Below are positions 1 through 6,327 of a DNA stretch of 10,863 nucleotides, in pieces. Below the pieces are notes generated by a model that saw only the letters and a program-made list of their open reading frames with translations, made no database searches and was not told the DNA's origin. The DNA comes from an uncultured Pseudomonadota bacterium (GTDB taxonomy: Bacteria; Pseudomonadota; Gammaproteobacteria; Burkholderiales; SG8-39). The stretch lies in contig CAITSH010000074.1 of assembly GCA_903895005.1 (NCBI GenBank), positions 1 through 10,863 on the forward strand. The letters run 5' to 3'. The position numbers were made by a program, and so were the translations under genes. How positions within the stretch are numbered: the stretch's first letter is position 1; each line of letters begins with the position of its first letter.

Positions 1-1237
1 GGGTTTGCTCGGGTTTGGGGACGGTGTGCATCAGGGGAAAGGCCGGAGTCGGCGAGACTGGTGCGATGAGCACATCAAAATCGCCGAAGAAGCTTTCCCA
101 CGCCGCGCGCATGTGTTGCCGTTTGGCATTGTTCTCCAACCAGAGTCGGTGGGACTGCGTTAGACCACGAAGCATCAGCGCTTCATAGCCGTGATCCTCT
201 GTGACGAACGTCGCAGCCTTGGGGGCGAGTTGCTCGACCTCGGCGACGCTGCGTCGGAATGAACTGGAGGCGCGCGCGAGCGCGATGTGGGCCTCATACG
301 CGTCGCGGCTGGAAAACGGAAGGGCAGGGTCGAGCGTCACGGCGGCGCCGGCGCGTCTGAGTGTGTCGGCAACTTCCAGCGCGGTGCGCCGCGTGTCCCT
401 GTCGACGGGGAACGCCGGGTCATTGGTGATCACGGCAACCCGGTAGTCGCCTATCGATGCGATTTCTGCTTCGGGAAGGACTAACCCCCAGGCGCGTGCC
501 TGCGGCCCGTGGGGAGCCGCCAGCAGGCGCAAGGCCAGTTCCAGGTCTTCTGCCGAACGGGCCAGCGGGCCAACGACATTGATATCGTCGGGTGGCAGGC
601 CGGCTTCGGGCGCGTGGCCCAGTACCGGGACGATACCAAAGGTGGGTTTGTGACCGTACACGCCGCAAAAATGCGACGGCATCCGAATCGACCCGCTCAG
701 GTCGCTGCCCAGCTCCAGGGCGGAAAAACCGCAGGCCAGAGCGACCGCCGCGCCGCCGGAAGATCCCCCAGGCGAGCGGCTCGCCTCCCAGGGATTGAGC
801 GTGGCGCCATAGACCGGATTAAAGGTTTGCCAATCGGCGAGATCGACTGGGACGTTGGTTTTACCGATGACGATCGCACCGGCGGCAATGAGTCGTTGGA
901 CGGCAACGGCGTCGTCGGCAGCCGCGTGCGTTCGTCTTTCCATCCTGCCGAAGGTCGACGGTGTGCCGCGCCAGTCAATGCATTCCTTGATCGTGACCGG
1001 GACCCCGTGCAGCGGCCCCCATGATGTTCCCTTACGAAGCGCCGCGTCCGCCTGGTCGGCACGAACGCGCGCTTCGTCGGCACGCAGCAGTACGACGGCA
1101 TTGAGCACCGGGTTGAAGCGGGCGATGCGCGTTAGGCATTGCTCCAGCAGCGCGCGCGAACTGATCGCACCGGCGGCGATGCGGCGTGCCAGTTCTGCGC
1201 AGCCGAGGTGGTGTGTGCCCGGAGTGGCGGGGTGCAT
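1..1237 (-). CDS. Amidase-signature family hydrolase (C-terminus cut by window edge)
   Basis: Member of the amidase signature family, which hydrolyses C-N amide bonds with a Ser-cisSer-Lys triad; the substrate cannot be told from sequence. The frame is open from the ATG at 1237 to the left edge, giving 412 residues; relatives usually have about 450-500, so the last part is missing. The triad is intact: Lys84 in GVPVTIKE, Ser159 in the motif PGGSSGGAA, and nucleophile Ser183 in DLSGSIR, with the 24-residue Ser-Ser spacing known from FAAH. A late motif, DVLIAPVSPTPAFP, also fits the family. The ATG lies 6 bp after the stop of the amidohydrolase gene and has no clear Shine-Dalgarno sequence, so it is probably translated by coupling. 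Cotranscription suggests the two enzymes share a catabolic substrate, but that is inference. It could be annotated as a glutamyl-tRNA amidotransferase A paralogue; no gatB or gatC is visible. Confidence 0.93.
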   Translation of the reverse strand, partial: MHPATPGTHHLGCAELARRIAAGAISSRALLEQCLTRIARFNPVLNAVVLLRADEARVRADQADAALRKGTSWGPLHGVPVTIKECIDWRGTPSTFGRMERRTHAAADDAVAVQRLIAAGAIVIGKTNVPVDLADWQTFNPVYGATLNPWEASRSPGGSSGGAAVALACGFSALELGSDLSGSIRMPSHFCGVYGHKPTFGIVPVLGHAPEAGLPPDDINVVGPLARSAEDLELALRLLAAPHGPQARAWGLVLPEAEIASIGDYRVAVITNDPAFPVDRDTRRTALEVADTLRRAGAAVTLDPALPFSSRDAYEAHIALARASSSFRRSVAEVEQLAPKAATFVTEDHGYEALMLRGLTQSHRLWLENNAKRQHMRAAWESFFGDFDVLIAPVSPTPAFPLMHTVPKPEQT

Positions 1238-1243
1238 ACGTGC

Positions 1244-2227
1244 TCAGAGACGCAGCAGGCGCGCCGCGTTGCCGTGCAGGATTTTTTCGCGATCTTCGGT
1301 GCACAGCGGAACGTTTTGCATCCACTGTGTTCCGGGCACGTTATCGACGAAGGGGTAGTCGACCGAAAACAGGATACGGTCGGCGCCCATTTCGGTCACG
1401 CTGCATAACAGCGCCGAATCGGAAAAGTTTCCGCTTGTGGTGATGTAGAAATGCTCGCAAAAAATATCGCGGAAGGGAACGCCGCGATTGCCGGCGCGCG
1501 ACAAGGCCTGGTTGATGCGCCACATCGAAAAAGGCAGCGATTCACCGAGGTGGCCAAGAATGATTTTCAGCTTCGGGTGGGCAGTGAACACCCCGGAGAG
1601 CACAAGGCGGATGGCCTGGGTGGCGGCCTCGACCGTAAAGCCCCAGCCGGCTGAAAGCAGTTGCGGAAAGTCCGCGGCATATTCCTTGTAGTACGCGTCG
1701 ATCACCGCCGGATGGGGCGCGGCGGGGTGCAGGTACACCGGCACGTCGAGCCTTTCGGCGCATTCGAAAATCGGCCAGAAGCGTTTGTCGTCGATGTAGA
1801 GGCGCTGGTCTCCGACCAGGGTGAAGCCGTGCACCATCGCGCCCTTGAAACCGTGCTGCGTAACCGTGCGCTCCAGTTCATCGGCCGAGGCTTTCGGATC
1901 GCCGGCGGGCAGGGTGGCGAACGCGGCAAAGCGTTCGGAATGTGGCTTCACCGCCTCGTGCAATCTGTCATTGGCGCGTATTGCCAGAGGCACAGCGATA
2001 TCGGGTGCCAGGCGGTGGGTTGCCGGTGCGCCCTGCGAAAGCACCTGGACATCAATACCGGCCTCGTCCATTTCGCGCAGGCGCAGTTCGCCAAGGTCAA
2101 ACAAGCGTTCACGCAATTTCGGCGAACGGCCCTCGGCGGCGGGGAAATGGGTGGCCATTTCCTGGTCCCAGAAATGTTCTTCCAGCGCGATGACGCGCGA
2201 TTTGGTGGTACTGCCAGGCTTGGTCAT
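1244..2227 (-). CDS. Amidohydrolase-family protein, gamma-resorcylate/ACMSD-type decarboxylase-like
   Basis: Amidohydrolase_2 protein resembling gamma-resorcylate, 2,3-dihydroxybenzoate and 5-carboxyvanillate decarboxylases and ACMSD, metal-dependent enzymes that remove CO2 from aromatic or muconate acids. With the ATG at 2227 it has 327 residues, the usual length for this group. Expected ligands are present: Glu16 and His18 in ALEEHF, His167 in YLHP, His226 in GHLGE (the catalytic-site His in relatives) and Asp290 in SVDYPF. A TTG at 2278 would add 17 residues, but these are not family-like and the TTG sits inside a predicted hairpin, so ATG is preferred; neither has a good Shine-Dalgarno. 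There is no signal peptide, so it is cytoplasmic. The amidase begins 6 bp downstream, suggesting one catabolic operon. Decarboxylase versus hydrolase activity and the substrate remain unassigned. Confidence 0.88.
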   Translation of the reverse strand: MTKPGSTTKSRVIALEEHFWDQEMATHFPAAEGRSPKLRERLFDLGELRLREMDEAGIDVQVLSQGAPATHRLAPDIAVPLAIRANDRLHEAVKPHSERFAAFATLPAGDPKASADELERTVTQHGFKGAMVHGFTLVGDQRLYIDDKRFWPIFECAERLDVPVYLHPAAPHPAVIDAYYKEYAADFPQLLSAGWGFTVEAATQAIRLVLSGVFTAHPKLKIILGHLGESLPFSMWRINQALSRAGNRGVPFRDIFCEHFYITTSGNFSDSALLCSVTEMGADRILFSVDYPFVDNVPGTQWMQNVPLCTEDREKILHGNAARLLRL

Positions 2228-2269
2228 GGAGATTTTCGTCGAAAATACGGAATTGAAGGGGATGCTATC

Positions 2270-2304
2270 GGCTGGCAACCCGCGCCAGGCGGGCGTTTCC
2301 AGCC
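2270..2304 (-). promoter_or_regulatory. Hairpin between cyclase and amidohydrolase genes
   Basis: Inverted repeat in the 96-bp gap between the cyclase stop and the amidohydrolase ATG. On the minus strand GGCTGG pairs with CCAGCC, followed by one mismatch, AA:TT, a two-base bulge, then CCCGC with GCGGG around a 5-base loop: about 13 pairs. No T-run follows on either strand, so it is not a standard intrinsic terminator. It could be an mRNA processing or stability element, or a weak transcription barrier separating cyclase and catabolic genes. Confidence 0.4.
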
Positions 2305-2323
2305 ATTGATCTTGCGCGACGCC

Positions 2324-4648
2324 TTATTTTTCTTCCATCACCCACACCCCGCGCCAGTCGTGTGGGGGCGGCGATGCGGCGAGATGGGCGCAGCGCTCGA
2401 CGTACATTTTTGCCGCCTTGTCCGCCGGATTGATATCGAGCACATGTGCAAACAGCTCGCCAGCGCGTTCGAACTTGCCGTCGCGGTACTTCGCGAGCCC
2501 GTCGCGAAAGTGGCCGAGGGCATCGACAAGGTTGGGGTAGGTTTCGGGCGTGTGGTAGTCGAGCACCTCATACACCGCCACCGGCTTGGTCTTGCCCTTG
2601 ACGATGACGAGGTCGAGTTCTCGGACCCGGTAAGTGGCGCGCAACTGACGGTAGGTAAATTCGCTGATCAGGATGTGCGAGCCGTACTGCTTGCACGCCG
2701 ATTCGAGCCGCGAGGCGAGGTTCACCCCGTCTCCGATCATGGTGTAGTCCATGCGCTTGCGAGAACCGATGTTTCCGGACACCACCGAATCGGTGTTGAG
2801 CCCGATGCCGATGTCGACCGGCGCTTTGCCCTCTGCGGTGCGCTGCGTGTTCCAGCGGCGCAATTCGTTCATCATTTCAATCGCCGTGCGCACCGCGCGG
2901 TCGGCATCATCGTCGTGCGCCACCGGCACGCCGAAGCCGGCCATGATGGCGTCGCCGATAAATTTGTCCAGCATGCCCTCTTCACGCTGGATGCAATCGA
3001 CCATCAGCGTGAAGTACTCGTTGAGCAGGGCGACGGTGCCCTGCGGTCCGAGCTGCTCGGTGATGGTGGTGAAACTGCGGATGTCCGAGAAAAGCACGGT
3101 GGCGTTGGCCGCCTGTCCGCCGAGGATTTCCGCGCCGCCTGCGACCAGCCGGTCGGCGATACCCGGATCCATGTAGCGTGACATCGTCGACTTGAGCCGC
3201 TTTTCGCTCGAGATGTCTTCGATCAACAGCATGGATCCCAGGCGCTTTCTTTCCGCGCTGGTCAGGGGCAGGACCGTCAGATTGGTCGAGATGCGCTCCC
3301 CGCCAAAGACCAGCTCGGCATCCATCATGACCTCGGATTTTGCGGTGTCCTCGACACTCTTGAGCTTTTCGAGGACCCAGGCGTTTTCATCCTTGAAAAA
3401 CTCGGCGACAGGACGATGCATAATATCGGCCGCGCTGGCGCGCAGGATGCGCAGGCCCGCGGCGTTGCAGGTTGCGATCTTTCCTGCTTCATCGAGCGTG
3501 ATGACGCCGTTGGACATCGACTCAAGCATCGCCTCGCTGTAGTTCTTCATGTTCTGCACGTCGGCGAAGAGCTTGGCGTTTTCAAGTGCGATTGAAATCT
3601 GTGCGGTGAAGGCGCGCAGCCGTGATTCATCCTGTGAAGTAAAGGGCCCGCCGCGCTTGTTGAGCACCTGCGTCACACCGATGGTGACGCCGCGCTTGTT
3701 GATGATGGGCACGCAGAGAATGGATCGGGTGAAAAATCCCGTTTTCTTGTCAAAGGTCGGGTTGAAGCGCAGGTCCGCATAGGCATAGGGGATGTTCACA
3801 GATTTGCCCGAGGTGAACACCGCGCCTGCGATACCCAGGTGGTTGGGCAGTCGGATCTGTGTCGATTCGAGCCCTTGTCCTACCTCCGACCACAACTGGC
3901 TGGTTTTCTCGTCGTTGAGGAACAGCGTCGAGCGCTCGGCATTGAGCATACGCGTGGCCTCGCCCATCACGCGCTGGAGCAGGGAGCCGAGTTTGATGTC
4001 TGCGGTGACTTCGGACACCACCTCGACGAATTCCATCTCCTGCATGCGGATGGCCTTCATGCGTTCGATGAACTGGGCGCCCTGCAGGGCGAGCGTTCCC
4101 TGCGTGGTCATCGCTTCAAGGAGCTGCAGGTCCTTGCGGGTGAAATCGCCTTTTTTCTTGTTGAGCGTCTGGGCGACGCCGATGATCTCGCCCTTTACCG
4201 TCTTGATCGGGACGCACAGGATATTGCGTGTCACGAAGCCGGTTTGCTCGTCGATGGAGCGGTTGAAGCGAAGGTCGGCGTAGGGATCCGGAATAATCAG
4301 CGACTCGCCGTTCTGAAAAACGTGCCCGGCGATGCCCGTGGTGTTGAGCAGGCGGATTTCGCGGCGGATATTGCCTTGCGCAACACGCGAATAAAGTTCA
4401 TTGGTGGCCGCATCGTTGAGGAACAGCGAACCACGTTCAGTGCCTATTTCTGCAGTGGTCATTTCAACGAGTGCATGCAGCACGTCGTCGAGTGTGTCGT
4501 AGGCGGCCATGCTGCGCGACACCTCGAGCAATCGCTCCACCATCTTGAGGCGGTGCTGCTCGTTTCCCTTGTTGCGGGCTTTGCGCGGCTTCTTGGGCGC
4601 GGGTAACTGGCTGACCGGCGCAAGGGGCTTGTTTGAATTGGCGGGCAT
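2324..4648 (-). CDS. Class III adenylate cyclase, GAF-GAF-PAS-CHD-TPR (CyaB1/CyaB2-like)
   Basis: Makes cAMP from ATP; 774 residues, no transmembrane segment, so a cytoplasmic sensor enzyme. Domains: basic N-terminus (1-35), GAF1 (about 45-195), GAF2 (212-362), PAS-like segment (370-482), cyclase homology domain (513-697), a TPR-like helical hairpin (708-745) and a conserved-looking tail ending in DWRGVWVMEEK. Metal-binding Asp522 (FSDIRSFT) and Asp566 (KFIGD), adenine-selecting Lys562, and transition-state Asn643 and Arg647 (VNLASR) are present. Thr636 stands where mammalian cyclases have Asp, the Lys/Thr pair typical of class IIIb enzymes. The GAF domains align without gaps at an offset of 167 residues. 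GAF2 keeps a full NKFDE cyclic-nucleotide signature (Asn330-Lys331, Phe336, Asp340-Glu341); GAF1 has Leu174 instead of the Glu. By analogy with Anabaena CyaB1/CyaB2 it may be stimulated by its own product. The ATG at 4648 is the only plausible start, since an in-frame TGA lies shortly upstream; no Shine-Dalgarno is visible, so coupling to the coiled-coil gene is likely. Confidence 0.95.
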   Translation of the reverse strand: MPANSNKPLAPVSQLPAPKKPRKARNKGNEQHRLKMVERLLEVSRSMAAYDTLDDVLHALVEMTTAEIGTERGSLFLNDAATNELYSRVAQGNIRREIRLLNTTGIAGHVFQNGESLIIPDPYADLRFNRSIDEQTGFVTRNILCVPIKTVKGEIIGVAQTLNKKKGDFTRKDLQLLEAMTTQGTLALQGAQFIERMKAIRMQEMEFVEVVSEVTADIKLGSLLQRVMGEATRMLNAERSTLFLNDEKTSQLWSEVGQGLESTQIRLPNHLGIAGAVFTSGKSVNIPYAYADLRFNPTFDKKTGFFTRSILCVPIINKRGVTIGVTQVLNKRGGPFTSQDESRLRAFTAQISIALENAKLFADVQNMKNYSEAMLESMSNGVITLDEAGKIATCNAAGLRILRASAADIMHRPVAEFFKDENAWVLEKLKSVEDTAKSEVMMDAELVFGGERISTNLTVLPLTSAERKRLGSMLLIEDISSEKRLKSTMSRYMDPGIADRLVAGGAEILGGQAANATVLFSDIRSFTTITEQLGPQGTVALLNEYFTLMVDCIQREEGMLDKFIGDAIMAGFGVPVAHDDDADRAVRTAIEMMNELRRWNTQRTAEGKAPVDIGIGLNTDSVVSGNIGSRKRMDYTMIGDGVNLASRLESACKQYGSHILISEFTYRQLRATYRVRELDLVIVKGKTKPVAVYEVLDYHTPETYPNLVDALGHFRDGLAKYRDGKFERAGELFAHVLDINPADKAAKMYVERCAHLAASPPPHDWRGVWVMEEK

Positions 4649-4667
4649 GGTGGATACGCTGGTTTGG

Positions 4668-5228
4668 TTATGCGCCGGTCACGGGCATTGCGTCGCGCAA
4701 AGCCCTGACGGTGGTTTGCAGTTGCGCGATTTCCGCGCGCTGCAAGGTTTCAGCTTTTCTAAGCTCATCTTCCCGGTTGTTCCTGGAAATTTCCAGTTGG
4801 TCGCGCAGTGCCGCGACGGTGGATCGCAGCTGCGTTGTTTCGTCCTGCAGGACGACTGTTGCCTGCCGCACCGCTTCTTCCTTGTTCATACGCGCCATGT
4901 CGAGCTCGTCACGCAGCGCTCCGGCGGTGGCGCGCAGTTGGTGGATTTCATCCTGGGTCGCCGTCATGGCGTGGCGCAGGGCCTCTTCGCGTCGCGTTCG
5001 CTCGAGCTCCAGCTCGTCGCGCAGGGTCGTCACGGTCATTTTCAACTGTGCGATTTCTGTAACCGCATCCGTGCGCGCACGCTGGATGCCAGCCTCTGCC
5101 TCTGCGTGGACGTGTTCCAATTCAGTACGCAGGGCGGCGACCGAATTCTTCAGGTCGCGCACGTCCGCGAGCGCGTGGCGCAGTTCTTGTTCCTTTTCCA
5201 GATCTGCCGGCGAAATCCCTGTTTCCAT
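4668..5228 (-). CDS. Repeat coiled-coil protein encoded just upstream of the cyclase
   Basis: Function unknown; no named family recognised. The 186-residue protein is nearly all charged alpha helix with no signal peptide, membrane segment or catalytic motif. From about residue 16 it consists of 36-residue units: a looser first unit (16-51), three clear ones (52-87, 88-123, 124-159) and a truncated last (160-186). The shared pattern is an acidic patch, QL(R/K)xT, then LRDEL, an Arg, two acidic residues and a closing RxA; units three and four are identical at 17 of 36 positions. An ATG at 5372 would add 48 residues, but these are not helical, overlap the upstream gene and lack a Shine-Dalgarno, so 5228 is chosen. 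Its stop is 19 bp before the cyclase ATG, so the two are almost certainly cotranscribed. A scaffold or dimerisation partner of the cyclase is possible but inferred only from context. Confidence 0.8.
   Translation of the reverse strand: METGISPADLEKEQELRHALADVRDLKNSVAALRTELEHVHAEAEAGIQRARTDAVTEIAQLKMTVTTLRDELELERTRREEALRHAMTATQDEIHQLRATAGALRDELDMARMNKEEAVRQATVVLQDETTQLRSTVAALRDQLEISRNNREDELRKAETLQRAEIAQLQTTVRALRDAMPVTGA
4752..5075 (-). repeat. Three tandem 108-bp coding repeats (36 residues each)
   Basis: Units at 4968-5075, 4860-4967 and 4752-4859 encode three consecutive 36-residue blocks of the coiled-coil protein, flanked by a degenerate unit on each side. The unit length is exact over the three, but the DNA has diverged much more than the protein pattern, so this is an old duplication kept by selection rather than a recent expansion. 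Thirty-six residues is not a multiple of seven; two heptads plus two hendecads would fit. Confidence 0.75.
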
Positions 5229-5234
5229 GGAGGA

Positions 5235-5240
5235 ATTGTA
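5235..5240 (-). promoter_or_regulatory. Possible -10 box (TACAAT) of a leaderless coiled-coil transcript
   Basis: TACAAT on the minus strand matches the sigma70 -10 consensus at 5 of 6 positions and ends 7 bp before the ATG at 5228, so a transcript from it would begin at or next to the start codon. That would explain why this ATG has no Shine-Dalgarno. No convincing -35 box is seen at 16-18 bp, so this is weak evidence. Confidence 0.25.
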
Positions 5241-5328
5241 CCGTGCCCGCGCTCCAGCTGGGAGTCCATGATCGTCCGCGAGGGTATGACCGAAGTCTAG
5301 ACCGGCGTCTGGATTGACGGGGAAAGGA

Positions 5329-6075
5329 TCAGCCCGGCTCCATGCCGCCGGCCTTGTATACACGGGCCGCATCCGGTGTGGTGAGAAAGCGAATCAGGGT
5401 TCTGGCGGCATCCGCTTCCTTTGCTCCGGAAAACAGGCCCGCGGAGAACACCGTGTACAGTTGCAAGTCGCCGGGCAGCGGGCCCACATAGTCGGCCCCC
5501 GGAACACCGCGCAATTCGCTGATCATTTGCACGCCCAGTTCGGCCTCGCCTTTGGCGACCAGCTCGGCCACGTGTCCGCCGGCCGGGGTTTTGGCCTTGG
5601 CCTTCACCTGATCGCCGATCCCGAGTTTGTCGGCCAAACCCGCGAAGTAAATGCCACTGGCGCCGGTGGCCGTATAGGTAACCGACTTGGCATTAACCAG
5701 GGCGTACTTGAAGGCCTCTACCGAGCTGATGTCCGGCTTGGGCGCGCCGGTCCTGACGGCGACGCCGATTCCGGATTTCGCGAGGTCGGCACGCGAGCCC
5801 GGGGTGACCTTGCCCTGTTTGGTGAGATCGTCAATGACCGGCCCGGTAAGAATGATGAGGTCGGCCGTTTCGCCACCCTTGACGCGGCCCATGATGATAT
5901 TCGAGGTGTCGTATGTAATGGCGACCTTGTGGCCGCTGGTACGCTCAAAAGCGGGGATCAACTCTTTCATCATCGTGCTCATCCCGGTTGACGAAATGAC
6001 CTTGATCTCCGCGGCGCCTGTCTCGGCGGTCTGCAAAAAAAAGAGTGCGGCAATGGCACACAGGCTGGCTTTCAT
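5329..6075 (-). CDS. ModA-like periplasmic substrate-binding protein (orphan)
   Basis: Periplasmic binding protein of the ModA/SBP_bac_11 fold, 248 residues. Residues 1-22 form a Sec signal peptide (hydrophobic ALFFL core, AxA-like cleavage after TGAA). The ModA layout is kept: an N-terminal SSTGMSTM loop, DTSN near 56-59, GETADLIILT at 68-77, GEAELGVQMISEL at 176-188 and a C-terminal LTTPDAARVYKAGGMEP. The serine-rich loops that hold oxyanions in true ModA (AASSL, ASSST) are altered, so molybdate is doubtful and the ligand is unknown. No modB, modC or other transporter gene is nearby, so it is solitary in this window. The start at 6075 is well supported by GAGGAG at 6082-6087, six bases upstream. 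It is the first gene of the five-gene minus-strand series, with 100 bp before the coiled-coil gene. Confidence 0.9.
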   Translation of the reverse strand: MKASLCAIAALFFLQTAETGAAEIKVISSTGMSTMMKELIPAFERTSGHKVAITYDTSNIIMGRVKGGETADLIILTGPVIDDLTKQGKVTPGSRADLAKSGIGVAVRTGAPKPDISSVEAFKYALVNAKSVTYTATGASGIYFAGLADKLGIGDQVKAKAKTPAGGHVAELVAKGEAELGVQMISELRGVPGADYVGPLPGDLQLYTVFSAGLFSGAKEADAARTLIRFLTTPDAARVYKAGGMEPG

Positions 6076-6136
6076 ACGGTTCTCCTCTTGATGTTTCTTG
6101 ATTTTTTACCGGAATCTTGACGGTACATGACGGCAC

Positions 6137-6142
6137 ATCATA
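6137..6142 (-). promoter_or_regulatory. Possible -10 box (TATGAT) for the ModA-like gene
   Basis: TATGAT on the minus strand, 62 bp before the ATG at 6075, matches the -10 consensus at 5 of 6 positions, but no good -35 is seen. On the plus strand TTGACG at 6117-6122 followed after 16 bp by CATAGC could serve tex, with an equally poor -10. The 252-bp divergent region 6076-6327 must hold promoters for both genes; these are only the best candidates by eye. Confidence 0.2.
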
Positions 6143-6254
6143 GCCGAGCGACAGGCGGCGCGGCGGTGCTGAGCCTGCGGAACTCCGGACGACGCCCTGA
6201 CGCGTGCAGGCACGAGGAAGTGTGGCAGAATTCGGCGCCTTCGGGGTGTTGTGA

Positions 6255-6295
6255 AAAGCATGGCGGTACAACGCCGGCATGCTTTCCCCGGGAAA
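6255..6295 (+). promoter_or_regulatory. Hairpin plus palindrome in the tex leader
   Basis: AAAGCATGGCGG (6255-6266) and CCGGCATGCTTT (6274-6285) form a 12-position stem with one mismatch and a 7-base loop. Overlapping its right arm is TTTCCC-C-GGGAAA (6283-6295), a perfect 6-bp palindrome around one base. The structure ends 32 bp before the tex ATG. No T-run follows on either strand, so a terminator is unlikely; an operator or a 5' UTR structure controlling tex is possible. Confidence 0.4.
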
Positions 6296-6327
6296 CAATC
6301 ACTTTCGTGAATCCAAAAAAATCATAA

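Noticed and set aside
1..1237. Idea that the amidase gene is broken, because only short complete minus-strand frames appear there
   Set aside because: Reading codon by codon from 1237 to the left edge shows no stop and keeps all amidase motifs in one frame; the gene is only cut by the window edge.
2228..2278. TTG start at 2278 for the amidohydrolase
   Set aside because: The extra 17 residues are absent from relatives by length, there is no Shine-Dalgarno, and the codon lies in a predicted hairpin.
1661..3181. 506-residue open frame on the plus strand
   Set aside because: Entirely antisense to the amidohydrolase and cyclase genes, resembles no family, and crosses both genes and their gap. 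It is an open frame by GC-rich codon bias.
4752..5075. Tandem repeats as a CRISPR array or satellite
   Set aside because: The units are 108 bp, in frame, coding, and diverged in DNA while keeping a protein pattern; there are no identical short repeats with spacers.
3839..5300. Overlapping plus-strand frames of 255 and 263 residues
   Set aside because: Antisense to the cyclase and coiled-coil genes, whose families or repeat structure are clear on the minus strand.
5229..5372. Upstream ATG at 5372 for the coiled-coil protein
   Set aside because: It would overlap the ModA-like gene by 44 bp, lacks a ribosome site, and the added residues look like translated intergenic DNA.
5314..5991. 225-residue plus-strand frame
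   Set aside because: Antisense to the ModA-like gene, which has a signal peptide and a good Shine-Dalgarno.
6127..6327. 66-residue plus-strand frame ending exactly before the tex ATG
   Set aside because: No ribosome site or family resemblance, and it runs through the hairpin and palindrome. The stop next to ATG looks fortuitous, though a leader peptide cannot be excluded.
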